Positions 36,920 to 50,220 are shown, numbered from the stretch's first letter. The stretch is DNA of 64,000 nt from Litoditis marina (GCA_964036275.1 OZ038434.1:8637060-8701059), one strand, 5' to 3'. Notes: generated by a model not told the origin, from the letters alone. Numbers and translations are program-made.

Positions 36920-37406
36920 TTACAGATAAGGAGATAAGGCTCCACAAGTCCATTCCCTGTTTGTTGTGAGAAAAGGCGACGAGGAAAGGCATGGCTGATG
37001 GATGGACTGCTCTTCTAACTTCGAAGGAGGTAAATATTCTGAAAAAAAAAGTTTCGAATTTTATATTTTAGTTTACCCATTACCCCGGGTTTCAAATCAA
37101 CAATGCACTCCTCTGCCATGATGGCTATACCAGAAACACATTTTTGATAATAGCATACCTCCTCAATATGAGCAACCTCAACATAAAACACAAAAGCCGA
37201 TTGTCAGAATAAGAGTTTATGATGGTACAACAATTAGCGTAACGTTCTGAAACGAGTATAGATAGTTTAGATACCAGTGTTTGCCAAACGCCAAAAAACC
37301 GTATTGCAATGAGAGAATGAACAAATATCTGCTTACCTGACTGTAATATTGGGCACGGGAACGACTGAATTGAGGTTGAGGATAGAAAATTCAAAACCAG
37401 TGCTGA
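36920..37406 (-). CDS. Two terminal exons of an unrecognised gene (partial)
   Basis: The exon at 37337-37406 (acceptor TTTTCAG, donor GTAAGC) supplies 23 open codons plus one base. The exon at 36920-37038 (acceptor TTTTTTTTCAG) takes up the remaining two bases and runs 38 more residues to TAA. The joined C-terminal part is about 62 residues, Ser/Pro-rich (PPSKLEEQ, SSSPFLTTNREW), with no family I recognise. The phase match is the main support. No upstream exon was found, so it could be an alternative 3' end of the gene at 38127-46686 or a separate small gene. Confidence 0.35.
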
Positions 37407-38126
37407 CTGAAAACAAAACAATCAAAAAAATTCAGTTTCGCGAGAAAAGCAAACAAATAGTAAGAATACATGATAATTATTCAGAGAAAAAATTAATAAT
37501 TTGTACAGATAGTTTTAGAAATGAGAATTTGAAAAAATAAAGCCGAACTTTTTTTCCTTTTTCTTTCGGAAACTAGTCTTCAAAAGACGCAGAACAGCAG
37601 ACAGGATGAGAATACGAGAGCGGCAATCGGAGAAAGAGAGAGAAAGATAACGAGTGAATATACATCTTTGAATATAGCGAGAGAGAGAGAGTAGAATTAA
37701 CAAAAAAATAAACATAAAAAATTAAGCAGTTTTCAAAAAACGTTTTCTCCGCCGTCGGGATAGTTCTTACGCTCTGTAAACAACGGGTGTCCGGCTTGTA
37801 ATAGCATTTTCCGTAGGAAACAACTGAACAGCTGTTTCGCTTTTGAGTCGCGATTGTTTTTTATACTTTCCTTTTCATTTTAGTTGCTTTTCAACTCGAA
37901 CGCATTTTTTGCTTACATGTTCTTCATATTTGGATGAGTATGTTATATTTTAGGGTTTTAGCCAGTACGTATTGTTTCAAGCACTTGTTTCAGGTTAATT
38001 GCGTTCAATTTCAATAGTTATTCGCTCGCGGTTGTATCTTTCGTACAAAACTGAGCGATTTTTCACATTTCTACCCCTTCGTTATCAACCGTTCTTCAGA
38101 AAAAGTAAAGTACCTGATGTTATTGA

Positions 38127-41100
38127 TCAATAGAAGCGACCCATTATTCCTCGGTTGAAGAGTCCCATCACTTTTACTGAAACAGATATAGTTTTAGTCA
38201 TATAATTGCTGACAGCGCACATCAGAATATTCCCCTCCTTAGACTACGCATTTGATTTTCACACACAATAAACTTGTTTTCGCATGTGAATATCTAGTTA
38301 ATATCATAATAACTATATTATGTATTGTCAACTCGATTCACACCTATCTCATAATACGTTCTGTATCCTTCCATCTCACAGTGTCTCTCTGTACAGTCAT
38401 TGTTTTGGGATAGCTATATATAAGGAATAACCAATTCACTGATAACTGAAGTTGACAAGTAACCAATATACTACTATCTATGGATGAAAAGTAACCGAAT
38501 GTACCTGTCAGGTCCTTCACCACGTGTCCGATGGTGTTGGTGAGGGCGGTAAGGGTGGTGGTCGGCTGGCGGGAAGGGACGAGGACGGTGGCGGAGTCGG
38601 ACTGGGTGGACGCAGACTGGAAAAAGGGAACTTCATGAGAGAAGGTACGCATTCTATGCAATTTATCATACTGATGTAGATCTGCACTATACCGATCTAG
38701 GACGTACATTTTCCTATCCTCTTCAATATTCCATATTTAGTAATTCACTCTTCTCATTTGTTCCACTTTAAAGTAAGGCAAAGAAGTGTACCAGAATCCA
38801 TTACTCAATTGGTGGTGTCTGGTGTTGGTAGGCACAAGGCACATGTTAGTTAGTGAGCTGTGACTGTTCTGCAGATGGGAGCCTGTTTTTTCATGTAAAT
38901 ACGTAACAATTCCCAATTTGGCATTGAAAAAGAGCTCATTTCTCTGATATGGGCCGAACGGGAGGCCTGATTCTAATGTTGACAGTCCAGCAGAAAGACG
39001 TTACTTCTACTATATATAATATAACTTGTAAAAGGGGGGGGGGGTGAAAGTAGATAATACCTCTTGGCCCTGATCCTGGTATTGATCGTCCATAAGTGTG
39101 ACGTCATCGTCCAGGGGAGCTTCGAGCGCATCCTCGAACTCGGAATGTCGTTCCTCCTCCTGCTCTTCCTCTCTTTTTCCCTGCTCTCTTTCCCTCTCCT
39201 CCTGCTCCTTGGCCAACTTCGCGGCTCGTTGGGCGGCAAAGAACTTCTTGATGGGCTAAAAAGGAGTATGGGTTAGGCTCAAACAATTAAAAACATTTCT
39301 CGATCTAGTCTGAATCTGAGTTTATCTGAATTTCAAACACGAGTCAGAGCTTAGTAGCAAAATATGGACTGAGAGGTATTGTTGGTTCAGAAAACCATTT
39401 CATGAAAGCTCCAATACTACAGTTTTGCAGTAACGCTGTTGGCTGTTCGGGTCGCGCGAAATCATTAAAAAAAACAATTTTGAATGTAGAATTTCGGTTT
39501 TTCATGTAATTTTGTCTAAAAGCTGGTTGTTTTCGTAGAAAGGTGTGTGGGAAACCTTATTTGTACTCTGTAAAGACTTTATCATTATAGAAACCGTACC
39601 GGGTTCGGGTGTCTTCTCGCTGGTGGATAGTAGTGATCGGGATCTGACTCCGAATCACTCTGAAATGAAGAACAGTTGAGGTGAGAACATTCATAAATCT
39701 TACTGTAAAGTTGTCAGAAAAGACATAAATAATTCACAAAACGGCCTTCTTTTTCGTCAATACAGGACCCATTTGCATTTCATCAACTTTTGTGTTTTAT
39801 ATCAAAAAACGAATTAGTTTTCGCTATAAAGTAACAACATTGCGTGTGTATGACAACAATTTGCAGATGTCAGGCCAACGTACCTCCCGGAGGATGTTAG
39901 ATGTTGTGGGCCGGCGGTAGAACCGGCTGTCAGCTCGGGTGACCGTAGCGACGGGGCGGTTGCGACTGAGAAGGGGAGGGGGAGCACGGACAGCGGAGGG
40001 TGCCTGACAACGAGAAGGTTTTAGGTGGGGGTTTATTTACTCATTCATTCATTTATCTAAAATCAAATGGTACGAGGTATTCGTCGTGCATTTGCACAAA
40101 TTAAAGTCGTGTCTATGCTAAGACTATGCTCGAGAGCTGAAAATCAACTAAAGGGGTCTCCCATTGCAAAACAAGCCAACACGGTGTCGGGTGTATGTAA
40201 TCATATTTCGCTGTGTTTGTAGCTTGATCCCCTACTTTTCCGTCAATTTTTGTAAATTGTCTGTCGAGGAATAAAACTACAACTGTTATGATCATTTCCC
40301 ATATAGTACTTTTAATAGACGAACTAACCACTGAGATGTGGGTGGCGGGTGTCCTGCTGTACACACTGTGGCGCCGGTCTCCGTTGAGCAGCTCCTGAAC
40401 GACAAATCAATATTAATAAATCGATATTTTCCAGGACCAATCGATATAAGTGACAGTCGGTGATGTCAGTTCGCTCATCTACTATACTTAAGAGGAGTGA
40501 AGAAATTTCACAGAAGTAAGTGAGATATACAGTAACCCTTACTTTTCAAATGTAACATTGGCACTTACCGAGAGCAGATCTTCGCTCTTCTTGGCTGATG
40601 AGGAGCCGTCCTGAAAACATGGAACTGTTGAAATGATCAAAAAAAGTGTTGGGCTATACTGGTTCTACTAAATTTCGAAACATTTTCGCGGTGGTTCGCA
40701 GTCAAACATCAGACTAAATAGTTCAAACCCACAAAACGGCTTCCATTTTCGTACATTTCGAGCTATTTTGCTATGTGTTTTTCAATCAAATTTTTCGGGC
40801 GAAAAGGTATTGAAGAATCGAAAACACACCTAAACTCAGGAAATTGTGATGAGGTAAGTGCAAATCTAATAAACTTTTCTATATCACGTTCATATACATA
40901 TTTAGTGATTTGAAACCGAAATAGTTATTCATATTGTTGGTTTCAAATGTGGAGTATTTACTCGCATAAAATCAACCCACTTCAGTTGAGTCCGACTTCC
41001 TCTTCCTTCCTTGATCAGATGTAGATGGGCGGTCGGCCAGGTACCGGATGTTGAACTCCTCCCCACTGCTGGATGACTGAAAATCAAGAAGTCAAAGGTA

Positions 41101-44100
41101 TGTTTACGTTAGCCACTATTCTGAGATCTTTTAACCAGGCCGGTCATCTCTCCCCCTAAACATTCATTATTTTTTCCAGTACAATCACTCGGTTTTCACG
41201 TTTCTTCACAAGAATTTAGACCAATACAATCACTTCATTCCCTTAGGTATTCTTAAGTCTGAGCTAAGCAATATTTTGAAAGATATCTGCTAAATGTACC
41301 TGAGCGGTGGTGTGGTGGGGAGTTTGCACCGAGTAGGGCAGCGTCAGTCCGCTGGTGGTGGGCGACGAGCTGCCGGTAGTGGTGCGGGTGGAGCTGGAGG
41401 TGCCGGTGATGTTGGCGTCTTCGGAACCGGAACCGGCTGGGGAGCGGGTGGCAGTGGTGGTGGTGGAACCAGCCGACCGGGACGGTGAAGAGGTGGCGAG
41501 GGAGCTGGTGGTGGATGTTGATCTCGACCTGAATAGTAATAATAATTATTATAATAATAAGTTTATTAATTTTCTGTATCGTACGAGCTAGCATATTGAA
41601 TCGACGTTTCTTCCCAAATGGATGTTTTATGCAAGTGAAGCGTAACGTGTGACTGTAGTACAAAAAGTAGTCCGTTTTTCGATTTGATTAGGTCAAACTT
41701 CACGGTTTTGAGCCAAAAATATGCAAATTTAGACGAAAGAGATGGAAAATACTATAAGAATGCATACGTAATATAATGTACCTCGACCGTGACCTCTGAA
41801 GTCCTCCGCGGGTCCGGTTGGACCTGAACTTGTGCACATTCCGGTCCGCGCGCTCCGCCGTTTCCGACCGCATGGGATTCGGGGCCTCGAAGCCAAATGC
41901 GCGAATGATCGCGTTGGCGAGCCGCGTCTGAAAACGGTGTATTAGTAATAATAATGTAATATAATAGTGATAATAGTAATCTTTCATCGCAACTATTTTA
42001 GCCGTTTGTTACTTTATTGATTTAAATTCAAGCGAAATGTATTCCGAAAAGTGGCAAAAGTGGTGTTTTCCCCTCAATATGTGTTCTCAATTGATTTCTC
42101 AATTGATTTCAAGATATAGCAACCAAATTCCTAATCAAGTCAGGTCACGTACATTGAAATCACACGGGCAGGTGTTTTCACGCATACTATCCGACCAAAG
42201 TCTAATATCTGTTGACTAATCGTGAATTCCTCTATTTTTCAGCGGTTTTTATGGTCGACCGATATGTGCAGCCATCTTTCTTCACTCCAATGGAAAGTTC
42301 CCGTGAAACACAGCAGGTTTGGCAAAATGTGAGTTATTTTTTATATTTATTTCTGGTCTTATATACTGTTAGTCAATTGCACAGTCACGTGAAGCATGTT
42401 AAACACAGCAAAACTCGGAAATGTGTAATGACCAAATGCACGTTGCCTCGTTAGATTGCTAACGGTACGTGACTGTTCAATTTTCTTCTAGTATAACCAT
42501 TCAGTTTGGCCCAATTAGATAGTGTCTCACCACTCCTCTTCTGATTCTCGCTGTTCTTGTAGGAGGCGGGGAAACACGGACACGTGGGTGGCGGCGGGGA
42601 TCGTTGAACTGCAAATAACACGTTCTAGGGTGACTCAATTGTACTTTGATCGCCAGACACGCAGCATTGCTCAAATCCTGGTGGAGACTTAGTGGGATCG
42701 AACTACAAACTACACAGCGAAATGAGAGAACATGCACCGTATAACGCGTTTCGACTAGCACCTTCTATAGGTTGACGGAACAGTTGATTTGATACATTCG
42801 GGCTACTTCTCGTTACATAGTCACAGTACGTACAAACACTAATGTATCACTAGACATGATTAGAACCGCCTTAAAGTGTTGTAATTATACTGTAGCAGTA
42901 CAGGCTAGAATAAGAATGACCATCGTTTCACGTACCGCAATCTCTCCGCTTCTCCTTTTTGCGTGGGGGGCCCTGACCTTGCGACTGGTGGTGCTCACCC
43001 TTCTCTTCTTTCTACGCTCCGCATCTCTCTGAAAATGTAATTCCGAATAATAATAATAATATGTTGACTTCAGCAAACGTACTACATCAACTAGAATCCC
43101 TCTAACTACAGCTTTCAAAGTGCCTCGAACACCGTATTCATATCTGATCAGAACAGTTTTGTAAGTCGTTTCGAAGTCTTCTAATCGAGTTCAGTTGTAG
43201 TAGTTCGCTAGATTCGTTTTACAGAGAGAATATCAGGTTCGCAAGTAGACTTTTGTTACAGAGAGACTGAAGGAAACTCACGGTGTTATTGCCAGCTGGT
43301 GAGATGCCGGCTAGAGCACGGGAGGCAGAAGAGGTGGCGGCAGGAGAGGGGGTGCGAGAGACGGCCGCGGTGGTGGTGGGCGGGGTGCGGGCTGCTGGGC
43401 GAGGTGGTGACGGGGTGCGGGCCACAGCAAACCCAAGACCGGGAGAAGGGGACCGGCTGCGGTTGGTAGCAACCGGGGTGGTGGTGCGGGCAGCCTGGAA
43501 ACCACAGGTAAAATAAACTGGCGCTGACCCTTGCTGATTGAAACACGATAAACTGGAGAAGTAATCACTTTTGCAGAATACCCACATTAATTTTAGTTGG
43601 TATTGACCTATTTAGCTATGCTGGAGACAGTATTCGTATACTACTGGAACAGTTTCGTGAGTACTGCGTTTCAATGGCAAACTTTTCACTCTATTAAATT
43701 TTCGAACAGATACGATACTGTACATCAATGCTCAGTTAAAGTTGGATTCTAGAAAACTAGGTTCTGAATAAACTTTTCTCATAGAAGGAAACTCACGGTG
43801 GTTGCAGCGGGTGACGGGCTGCGGGCGACGGCGGTGTGGACCGAGGGGCTGCGGCTGGCACCAACCGCGGTGGTGGTGGTAGAGGGCGGGGTGCGGGCAG
43901 CCGCGAACCCGAAGCCGGGCGATGGACTCCGGCTGGTAGCCACGGCGGTGACAGGGGAAGGGCTGCGGCCCACCGCGGTGTTGGGTGAGGGCGAGCGCGC
44001 AGCTGGTGGCGGTGCTGCGGCAACACGCGGTGCGGCACGGCGGCGGCGACGTGGCCGGGACCGCAGGGTGGCATTGGGATCGTGCGAACGGGTGTGCGCC

Positions 44101-46686
44101 AGCCTCTGTAACACAGAAATACGTATTAAGTCAAATATAAAGAGAGGCAAACTGTTAGTTCCATCGAAACAGGTTCTATAGCTAATGCGGATGTAGGAAT
44201 ATAATATGGGTAAGAGCAGATATTGCTCATTCGTAGAAAATAGGATCAGTTTCTGACCAATTCAACAAATTAAGCCATGTTTTCGGATAGTGTTTCTGCT
44301 AAATAGTATCAGTTAACGTTTCAGCGTCTATTTAATATATATTTTTTGGGAGGTTTATCGAATAGAAGAACTTCCCCTCTCCTTTCGTCTTACTAGCTGT
44401 CAGCAGTGTACCCAATCTAATGAAGAGAAAATCAATATTTCATTATAACTTCCGGTTAAAATCCTGGGTTATGACCAATTTGTCCGGTCAAACGGGGAAA
44501 CCAGTTGAATTAGTGTAGTTTGTAGTCTGATCACTTACTGCCTGGTTCAGTTCGGAATAGAACCCGGGTGGAGGCAGGACACGGCGCTGGAATTACATAA
44601 ATTATACTCAAGTTGTCACGGTACGGCACATACTGTATATCATAATTTCTTCTGTGTAAAATGGTAGAATCAGCGTTTAGCTCCCAACTTTGCACTTATA
44701 AAACATACTTTCAGATATACAGTATGTTCACGCCATTAGCACACAGCAGAAAAGAAGAGCTACAGTAAGTTCCCGAAAGTTTTCAGGTAAACACTATTTG
44801 GTCAGTTTCAGTTGCCTTTCTTATGGAAATAGTTGTTTTATGTGAATTTAGAGAGGGAATGGTTCGGTTGTATATACCTTGACCACACACATCATAAACT
44901 TAAAACTCTTTTGAACGTTCTCAGGTAACGGTTATTTTCTGAGATCTACGTAGAATGACCATACACAGCATAAAATGTTAGATACAGTAAGTTCATCAAA
45001 AGTTTTCAGGTAACCACTATCTGGTAAGCAACGTAGCCTACTCTATCAAAATAGTTGTGGTGAGTAATTCTAGAGAAAAATGGATGAGTATGTATGTAGC
45101 ATGACCATACACATCAGAAAGTATGAGCTACCGTAAGTTTTCCAAAAGTTTTCAGGTAACCACTATCTGCTAAGTTACGTAGCCTACTCCATCAAAACAG
45201 TTGTGTTAAGTAATTCTAGAGAAAAACGGGTAAGGGTGTACGTAGCATGACCATACACAGCAGAAAATAAAAGCTACAGTATGATTCCAAAACTTTTCAG
45301 TTAACTACTATCTGGTAAATTACGTAGTGTACTCTATCAAAATAGTGGTGATAAGTAATTCTAGAGAAAAACGGGTAAGGGTGTACGTAGCATGATCATA
45401 CACAGCAGAAAATAAAAGCTAAGCTACAGTATGATTCCAAAACTTTTCAGGTAACTACTATCTGGTAAGTTACGTAGTGTACTCTATCAAAATAGTTGTG
45501 GTAAGTAATTCTAGATAAAAACGGATCAGGATGTACTTAGCTTGACCGCACACAGCATAAAGTATGAGCTACCGTAAGTTTTCCAAAAGTTTTCAGGTAA
45601 CCACTATCTGCTAAGTTACGTAGCCTACTCAATCAAAATAGTTGTGGTAAGTAATTCTAGTGAAAAACGGGTCAGTATGCACGTATCTCAGCCGCACACA
45701 GCAGAAAGTATGAGCTACCGTAAGTTTTCCAAAAGTTTTCAGGTAACCACTATCTGCTAAGTTACGTAGCCTACTCAATCAAAATAGTTGTGGTAAGTAA
45801 TTCTAGTGATAAACGGGTCAGTATGCACGTAGCTTAGCCGCACACAGCAGAAAGTATGAGCTACCGTAAGTTTTCCAAAAGTTTTCAGGTAACCACTATC
45901 TGCTAAGTTACGTAGCCTACTCAATCAAAATAGTTGTGGTAAGTAATTCTAGTGAAAAACGGGTCAGGATGTACTCAGCTTGACCGCACACAGCAGAAAG
46001 TATGAGCTACCGTAAGTTTTCCAAAAGTTTTCAGGTAACCACTATCTGCTAAGTTACGTAGCCTACTCGATCAAAATGGTTGTGGTAAGTAATTCTAGTG
46101 AAAAACGGGTCAGTATGCACGTAGCTCGACCGCACACAGCAGAAAGTATGAGCTACAGTAAGTTTATCAAAAGTTTTCAGGTAACCACTATCTGCTAAGT
46201 TACGTAGCCTACTCGATCAAAATAGTTGTGGTAAATAATTCTAGAGAAAAACGGGTCAGGATGTACGTAGCTTAGCCGCACACAGCAGAAAGTATGGGCT
46301 ACAGTAAGTTTATCAAAAGTTTTCAAGTAACCACTATCTGCTAAGTTACGTAGCCTACTCGATCAAAATAGTTGTGGTAAGTAATTCTAGTGAAAAACGG
46401 GTCAGGATGTACGTAGCTTAGCCGCACACAGCAGAAAGTATGAGCTACCGTAAGTTTTCCGAAAGTTTTCAGGCAAGCACTAGATCTTTCAACCACCGAC
46501 AGTGTGTACTAAGATGAGCGTCCACAAATATCGATTGATCTTATGAAAATTGGTACATGACACAGCAGAAAGTTGAAACCACAGTATACTTTTGATCTGA
46601 ATATAACTCACGGCACTTGGGAAGGGAGCTTTGATGAGTTTCATCGTAGATTGCTGTTCGCTTTCGGGATGGCCAAGTTGAGCGAA
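38127..46686 (-). CDS. Arg/Ser/Pro/Thr-rich protein with acidic coiled-coil segment, 16 exons (5' end not found)
   Basis: Exons, 5' to 3' on the minus strand: 46612-46686, 44539-44586, 43797-44105, 43282-43494, 42936-43028, 42531-42608, 41782-41927, 41300-41528, 40981-41076, 40569-40610, 40329-40394, 39884-40003, 39600-39659, 39061-39255, 38505-38616, 38127-38176. Every junction keeps phase, and the joined frame has 643 codons before TGA. In order the protein shows two exons of RSPSP/RTPSP repeats, a basic stretch (ERRKKRR), a more ordered segment (LANAIIRAFGFEAP), a Ser/Thr-rich exon, an NLS-like GRKRKSD, an acidic SDSESDPD, a Glu-rich helix (AKLAKEQEEREREQ) and a C-terminus ending NRGIMGRFY. 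Such composition suggests a nuclear, largely disordered protein, but I recognise no family. The first coding exon is missing from the model. A 146-bp array fills the 2-kb intron before exon 2. An intron after the stop (donor near 38113) may exist. Confidence 0.75.
42374..42482. repeat. MITE-like palindrome in intron, CACGTGAAGCATGTT family
   Basis: The arms CAATTGCACAGTCACGTGAA and its near-complement ACGTGACTGTTCAATT enclose a ~75-bp loop. Relatives lie at 59789-59889 and, more diverged, near 24485-24565, 25325-25445 and 27915-28225. Confidence 0.6.
44690..46475. repeat. ~146-bp intronic tandem array
   Basis: About 12 units, best preserved from 45.1 to 46.4 kb, with AGCTACCGTAAGTTTTCC, AAAAGTTTTCAGGTAACCAC, GTTACGTAGCCTACTC and GCACACAGCAGAAAGTATG. 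The array lies wholly inside an intron of the Arg/Ser-rich gene, antisense to its reading direction as written. On the plus strand each unit contains TTTTCAGGTAA, which resembles fused acceptor and donor sites. Confidence 0.9.
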
Positions 46687-48620
46687 CTGAAATAAACTTA
46701 ATTAAGTACAAATAAACCCTATATTACAAATAAACATTGTTAGTAAGCAAAAAAGACATTAATTCCTATGGTACATCAATGATTCGAACATTGGTCACAT
46801 GTACAACTCGTTATACTAATAGTTTAAATGTATTTTCGCTTAAAAAAGGTAAAATATTGAAAGTTTTAATGAAATTTGGCGGGAAAAGTCAGACCGCACG
46901 CGGGAAAACGCGATCGATAGTGATTTGTAGGCAGAAATTCCTTAACGTGTTAAACACGGGCGGTACGGTTTTAATAATTGTCATAATGCTCATTTCCAAC
47001 GAGTAAGTTTGTGTTGTAAACTAGTTTAATTGGTTCTACATCGATTTTTTTCGAATTTTCTTTTTTAGTCCACAAGAGAAAGTATAAAACTAAACTAGGT
47101 TAATGTTTTTAACAGTTTACACATTGTTTAAATAGTTTTTCTAGTGAATTTTTGACTCAGATCGTTGTTTTGAGTCTAATTACATACCTGTGTCGCACCC
47201 TTTGTGAGATGGAATTGACTATATCAAATTGAACATTTTGTAGTTTGCTCACTCTCAATAAATCCGCCTGGAAGAACTCTTCAAATTAATATGAACGATT
47301 TTTGTTTTGTTTCACGAAAACATGAAATATTATAACTAAGCTGTCATTATCAATTGGAACTTGGCTATATTTTCGCACTGGGTAGGGATACTCATAATGC
47401 ATGAAACTCGATATATATGACTTGAAAGTGAAACATTTATATGTTTTTGAATTTCAAAGATATTGTTTAAGTCAGTTAAGGTAACTTTTCAAAAGTTTTT
47501 ATATCCAACACAACTTTTCACTAACTTTTAGCTATTACCAGCTCGTACCACACGTGTTTCGCACTTTGTGAAAGAGTTCGGATAAATCTATAGAAGAAAC
47601 TTTTGTAGTTTGTTTAATGTCATTCAGTTCCCCTGAAAAAGCTGTACACAAATATTGGAACCATTTTTCTTTTATTTTTGGAAACACAACTTTCCACTAA
47701 CTTTTAGCTATTACCAGCTCGTACAACACGTGTGTCGCACGCTTTGCGAACTGGAATTGAACTGTATAAAATCAAACATTTTGTAGTTTGCTCGCTTTAG
47801 CCTGAGAACACTTCACACAAACATTTGAATCATTCTTGTTAAGTTCGTCAAAAACGTGAAATATTATAACTTTTCGACCATTCGTAAGTAAAACTTGGCT
47901 ATAGTCTCACATGTTATTCAGCCTGCACGACTTTCACGAAATGGAAAAGGCTGTATATTTTTCAGTCTGTAACCTATTTATAATAGTTAGACTGTTCCAT
48001 AATAGTTTTGACAACCAACACAACTTTTTCAAATTCCAACTCGTTTCATCGTATTTGAGAGGTGGAATCGATTACCGTTAAAACTGAGTTCTAGAACTAA
48101 ACTCGGGTTAGATGGAAAATTAACTGAATACAACTTCTTATTAGTATTTTATTACTGTTTGTTGTACATAGTTTGTTGTACGTTGTTGTTGTAAGTACGT
48201 TGTAAGCACATTAATTATTATTTCGACCCAAACTGCTTCCATATATAGATGAAAGAAAAGTTTGAAAGGGTGTGGAATGTACAGACTGCAACATCGAAAC
48301 AAACTAGTCTTCTACTGTGCATAGCCACAAGAGTATGCAAAGTATGTCTAATTTAGTGTTGAACTTCGCGCAAACTTTTCAAAGGGGTACATCTTCCAAT
48401 GTTCAAAAACTTCACACATCGGAGTGAGAACACATATCTGTAAAAATTGATTTTTGTTCAAAGATACACCGTTCCGACCTCTGCTAGGTGAATTGGCGAG
48501 CAGATCTTGGTAGTTTGATCTAGTTATACGTCATGAACATTTGTTCCTGTCTCATATTAAGTTTGAAGACTGATAATGAGAACAAAAACAACAACTGTCC
48601 ATGACAATATTCATTTCTAT
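46687..48620. other. Gene-poor sequence with three diverged ~0.2-kb repeats
   Basis: The words TACCAGCTCGTAC(A/C)ACACGTG, TGTCGCAC, and TTTTGTAGTTTGCTC recur around 47190-47260, 47535-47620 and 47722-47805. They give weak exon-like borders (acceptor TTCCAG, donor GTATGT at 47196) that do not phase with the downstream gene. A first exon of the Arg/Ser-rich gene may hide here, but I could not identify it. Confidence 0.5.
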
Positions 48621-49172
48621 CTACATTTTGACGCCAGCAGTCTGAGCGATTTCGGTGGTAGTAATGGCGAGGTTCGGCTTCTTGAAATGAGCCGCGACGT
48701 CCTTGTCCGCCTCAGTACACTGAAACAACATTCATACGTATGAATCCGTTCATTTCCACTGAGACCTCATCAACGTGCCAACAAATTTCCAGCCCGCTTT
48801 TCACCATGTTAAAGTTTTCAAAATCACGAAAGGTTTTCAAAGAGCGGGTGTAAACCTTTGTTAGAGTACCTGGGTGAAAACGTTTTTTTTACGAAAGCTG
48901 TGACTTCTATGAAATATATTTAGACGAAGTTTCATTGGCACCCTGCCAAAGTCTCAGTGCGAGTCTTTACTTACACTGAAAACGGTTGCAGACGGTGAAT
49001 GTCGCCCTATACAGCTGTGTTTGTAGTTTGATCCCCGTTTCGCCCCTATTTTGTGAACTATCGTGTGATTGAGATCAAACTATAGGATTTTTCAAACCGT
49101 TGTGGACACCGTACCATCGACTTTCTCAGAACGATTGGCGCCAATTTTCTTCGATTGGCCAGCTACAAAAGC

Positions 49173-49235
49173 GAGAGAGTGTGCAGGTCAATGATACCGC
49201 AGACATCTGCGTCTCCTTGACCTGCACACTCTCTC
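49173..49235. repeat. Perfect 19-bp-stem hairpin in an intron
   Basis: GAGAGAGTGTGCAGGTCAA (49173-49191) is exactly complementary to 49217-49235. The 25-nt loop itself contains CGCAGA-CA-TCTGCG. Outside it, TTGGCCAGC near 49155 pairs with GCTGGCCAA near 49255. A related word (TGATCTACTCACTCTCTC) lies near 49330. This looks like a palindromic repeat of a dispersed family; a small-RNA precursor is possible but unsupported. Confidence 0.6.
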
Positions 49236-49994
49236 CCTCAGCCAATAAAAAAGTGGCTGGCCAATTGGCTGGGAATTGTCTGAGTTGTATGGGACGGGAT
49301 TTGGCAAGCGGCCAGTTCGTCTGCGTATCGTTGATCTACTCACTCTCTCAACTGCTGGCAGATAATCAATGACCGCTCGCCCCGCATCGCTCAATCAATC
49401 GAGCCCCCTGCTGTCTTTATGGGGAAAATGGCGACTATACAACCTTTCCATGGTCTTTCACAAAAGGGTAGATTCGAAAGTGCCCTACAACTACCGGTAA
49501 TCCACAGATAAAACGACAGATCTACCGGAAAACTACATGCACGACTGCGGGTAACTGAGGTTAGGGCTACAACCCTCTGCTTCGAATGACCCACTTATAG
49601 GGGAAGCCTGTGTTGAATCGAAACAGCCTGAGTGAACTAATAGCGGTAAGATGAAGGCCCCGAAAAAGAACAATAAGAAGATCTAGAATACAAATAGATG
49701 ACAAAAGGAGAATATGAAAATGGAACCCACGGCAGCAGTGCACACGACGACCTTGTCTGGCTTTGTGGCACCCGGGTTTCTGGTCACCTCAACCTCCGCA
49801 GTCTTACCCGCCTCGATGGTGGAGAATACCGGCTGGATGCTGGAAGGGGAGAGGTGAAAAGGGGAAGACTAACTAAGGAACTGTAAGTAAGTAACTAACT
49901 GACTGCTTACTTATTTACATTTCAATCCGTTATGGACAGTGACAGTAACGGTGGTACCAATATCTGAGTCAAAGGGAAAATTGAAGTATTGCCA

Positions 49995-50220
49995 CCCCCC
50001 CCCCCCCCCCCCACTTTAGTTGAGTAGAACTTCAATGATGGGGAGTCAAACTTCAACGAGTGTGGCTGAACTTCAATACCGGAAATGTTTACTTTTTACC
50101 CCCCACCCTAAAACTTTTGTAAGGTGATAAATTGAATCATAACCCCCGGTGGTGGGGGGGGGGGTAACTACAATTCCCCAAACGCAATACAAGTTTAGAA
50201 ATGTGGGGGGTAAAAAGTCA
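49995..50220. repeat. C/G-tract region with inverted repeat
   Basis: An 18-C run (49995-50012) precedes a perfect 16-bp inverted repeat, ACTTTTTACCCCCCAC (50091-50106) against 50203-50218. Between them lies a G-run near 50154-50164. Short words (ACTTCAA) recur three times. It lies in an intron of the MSP pseudogene and resembles the G/C-tract insertion at 20678-21025. Confidence 0.75.

Noticed and set aside
47196..47275. Splice-bordered 26-codon open block on the minus strand, first thought to be exon 1 of the Arg/Ser-rich gene
   Set aside because: Its phase leads to an immediate stop in the next exon, and the block is one of three diverged non-coding repeats.
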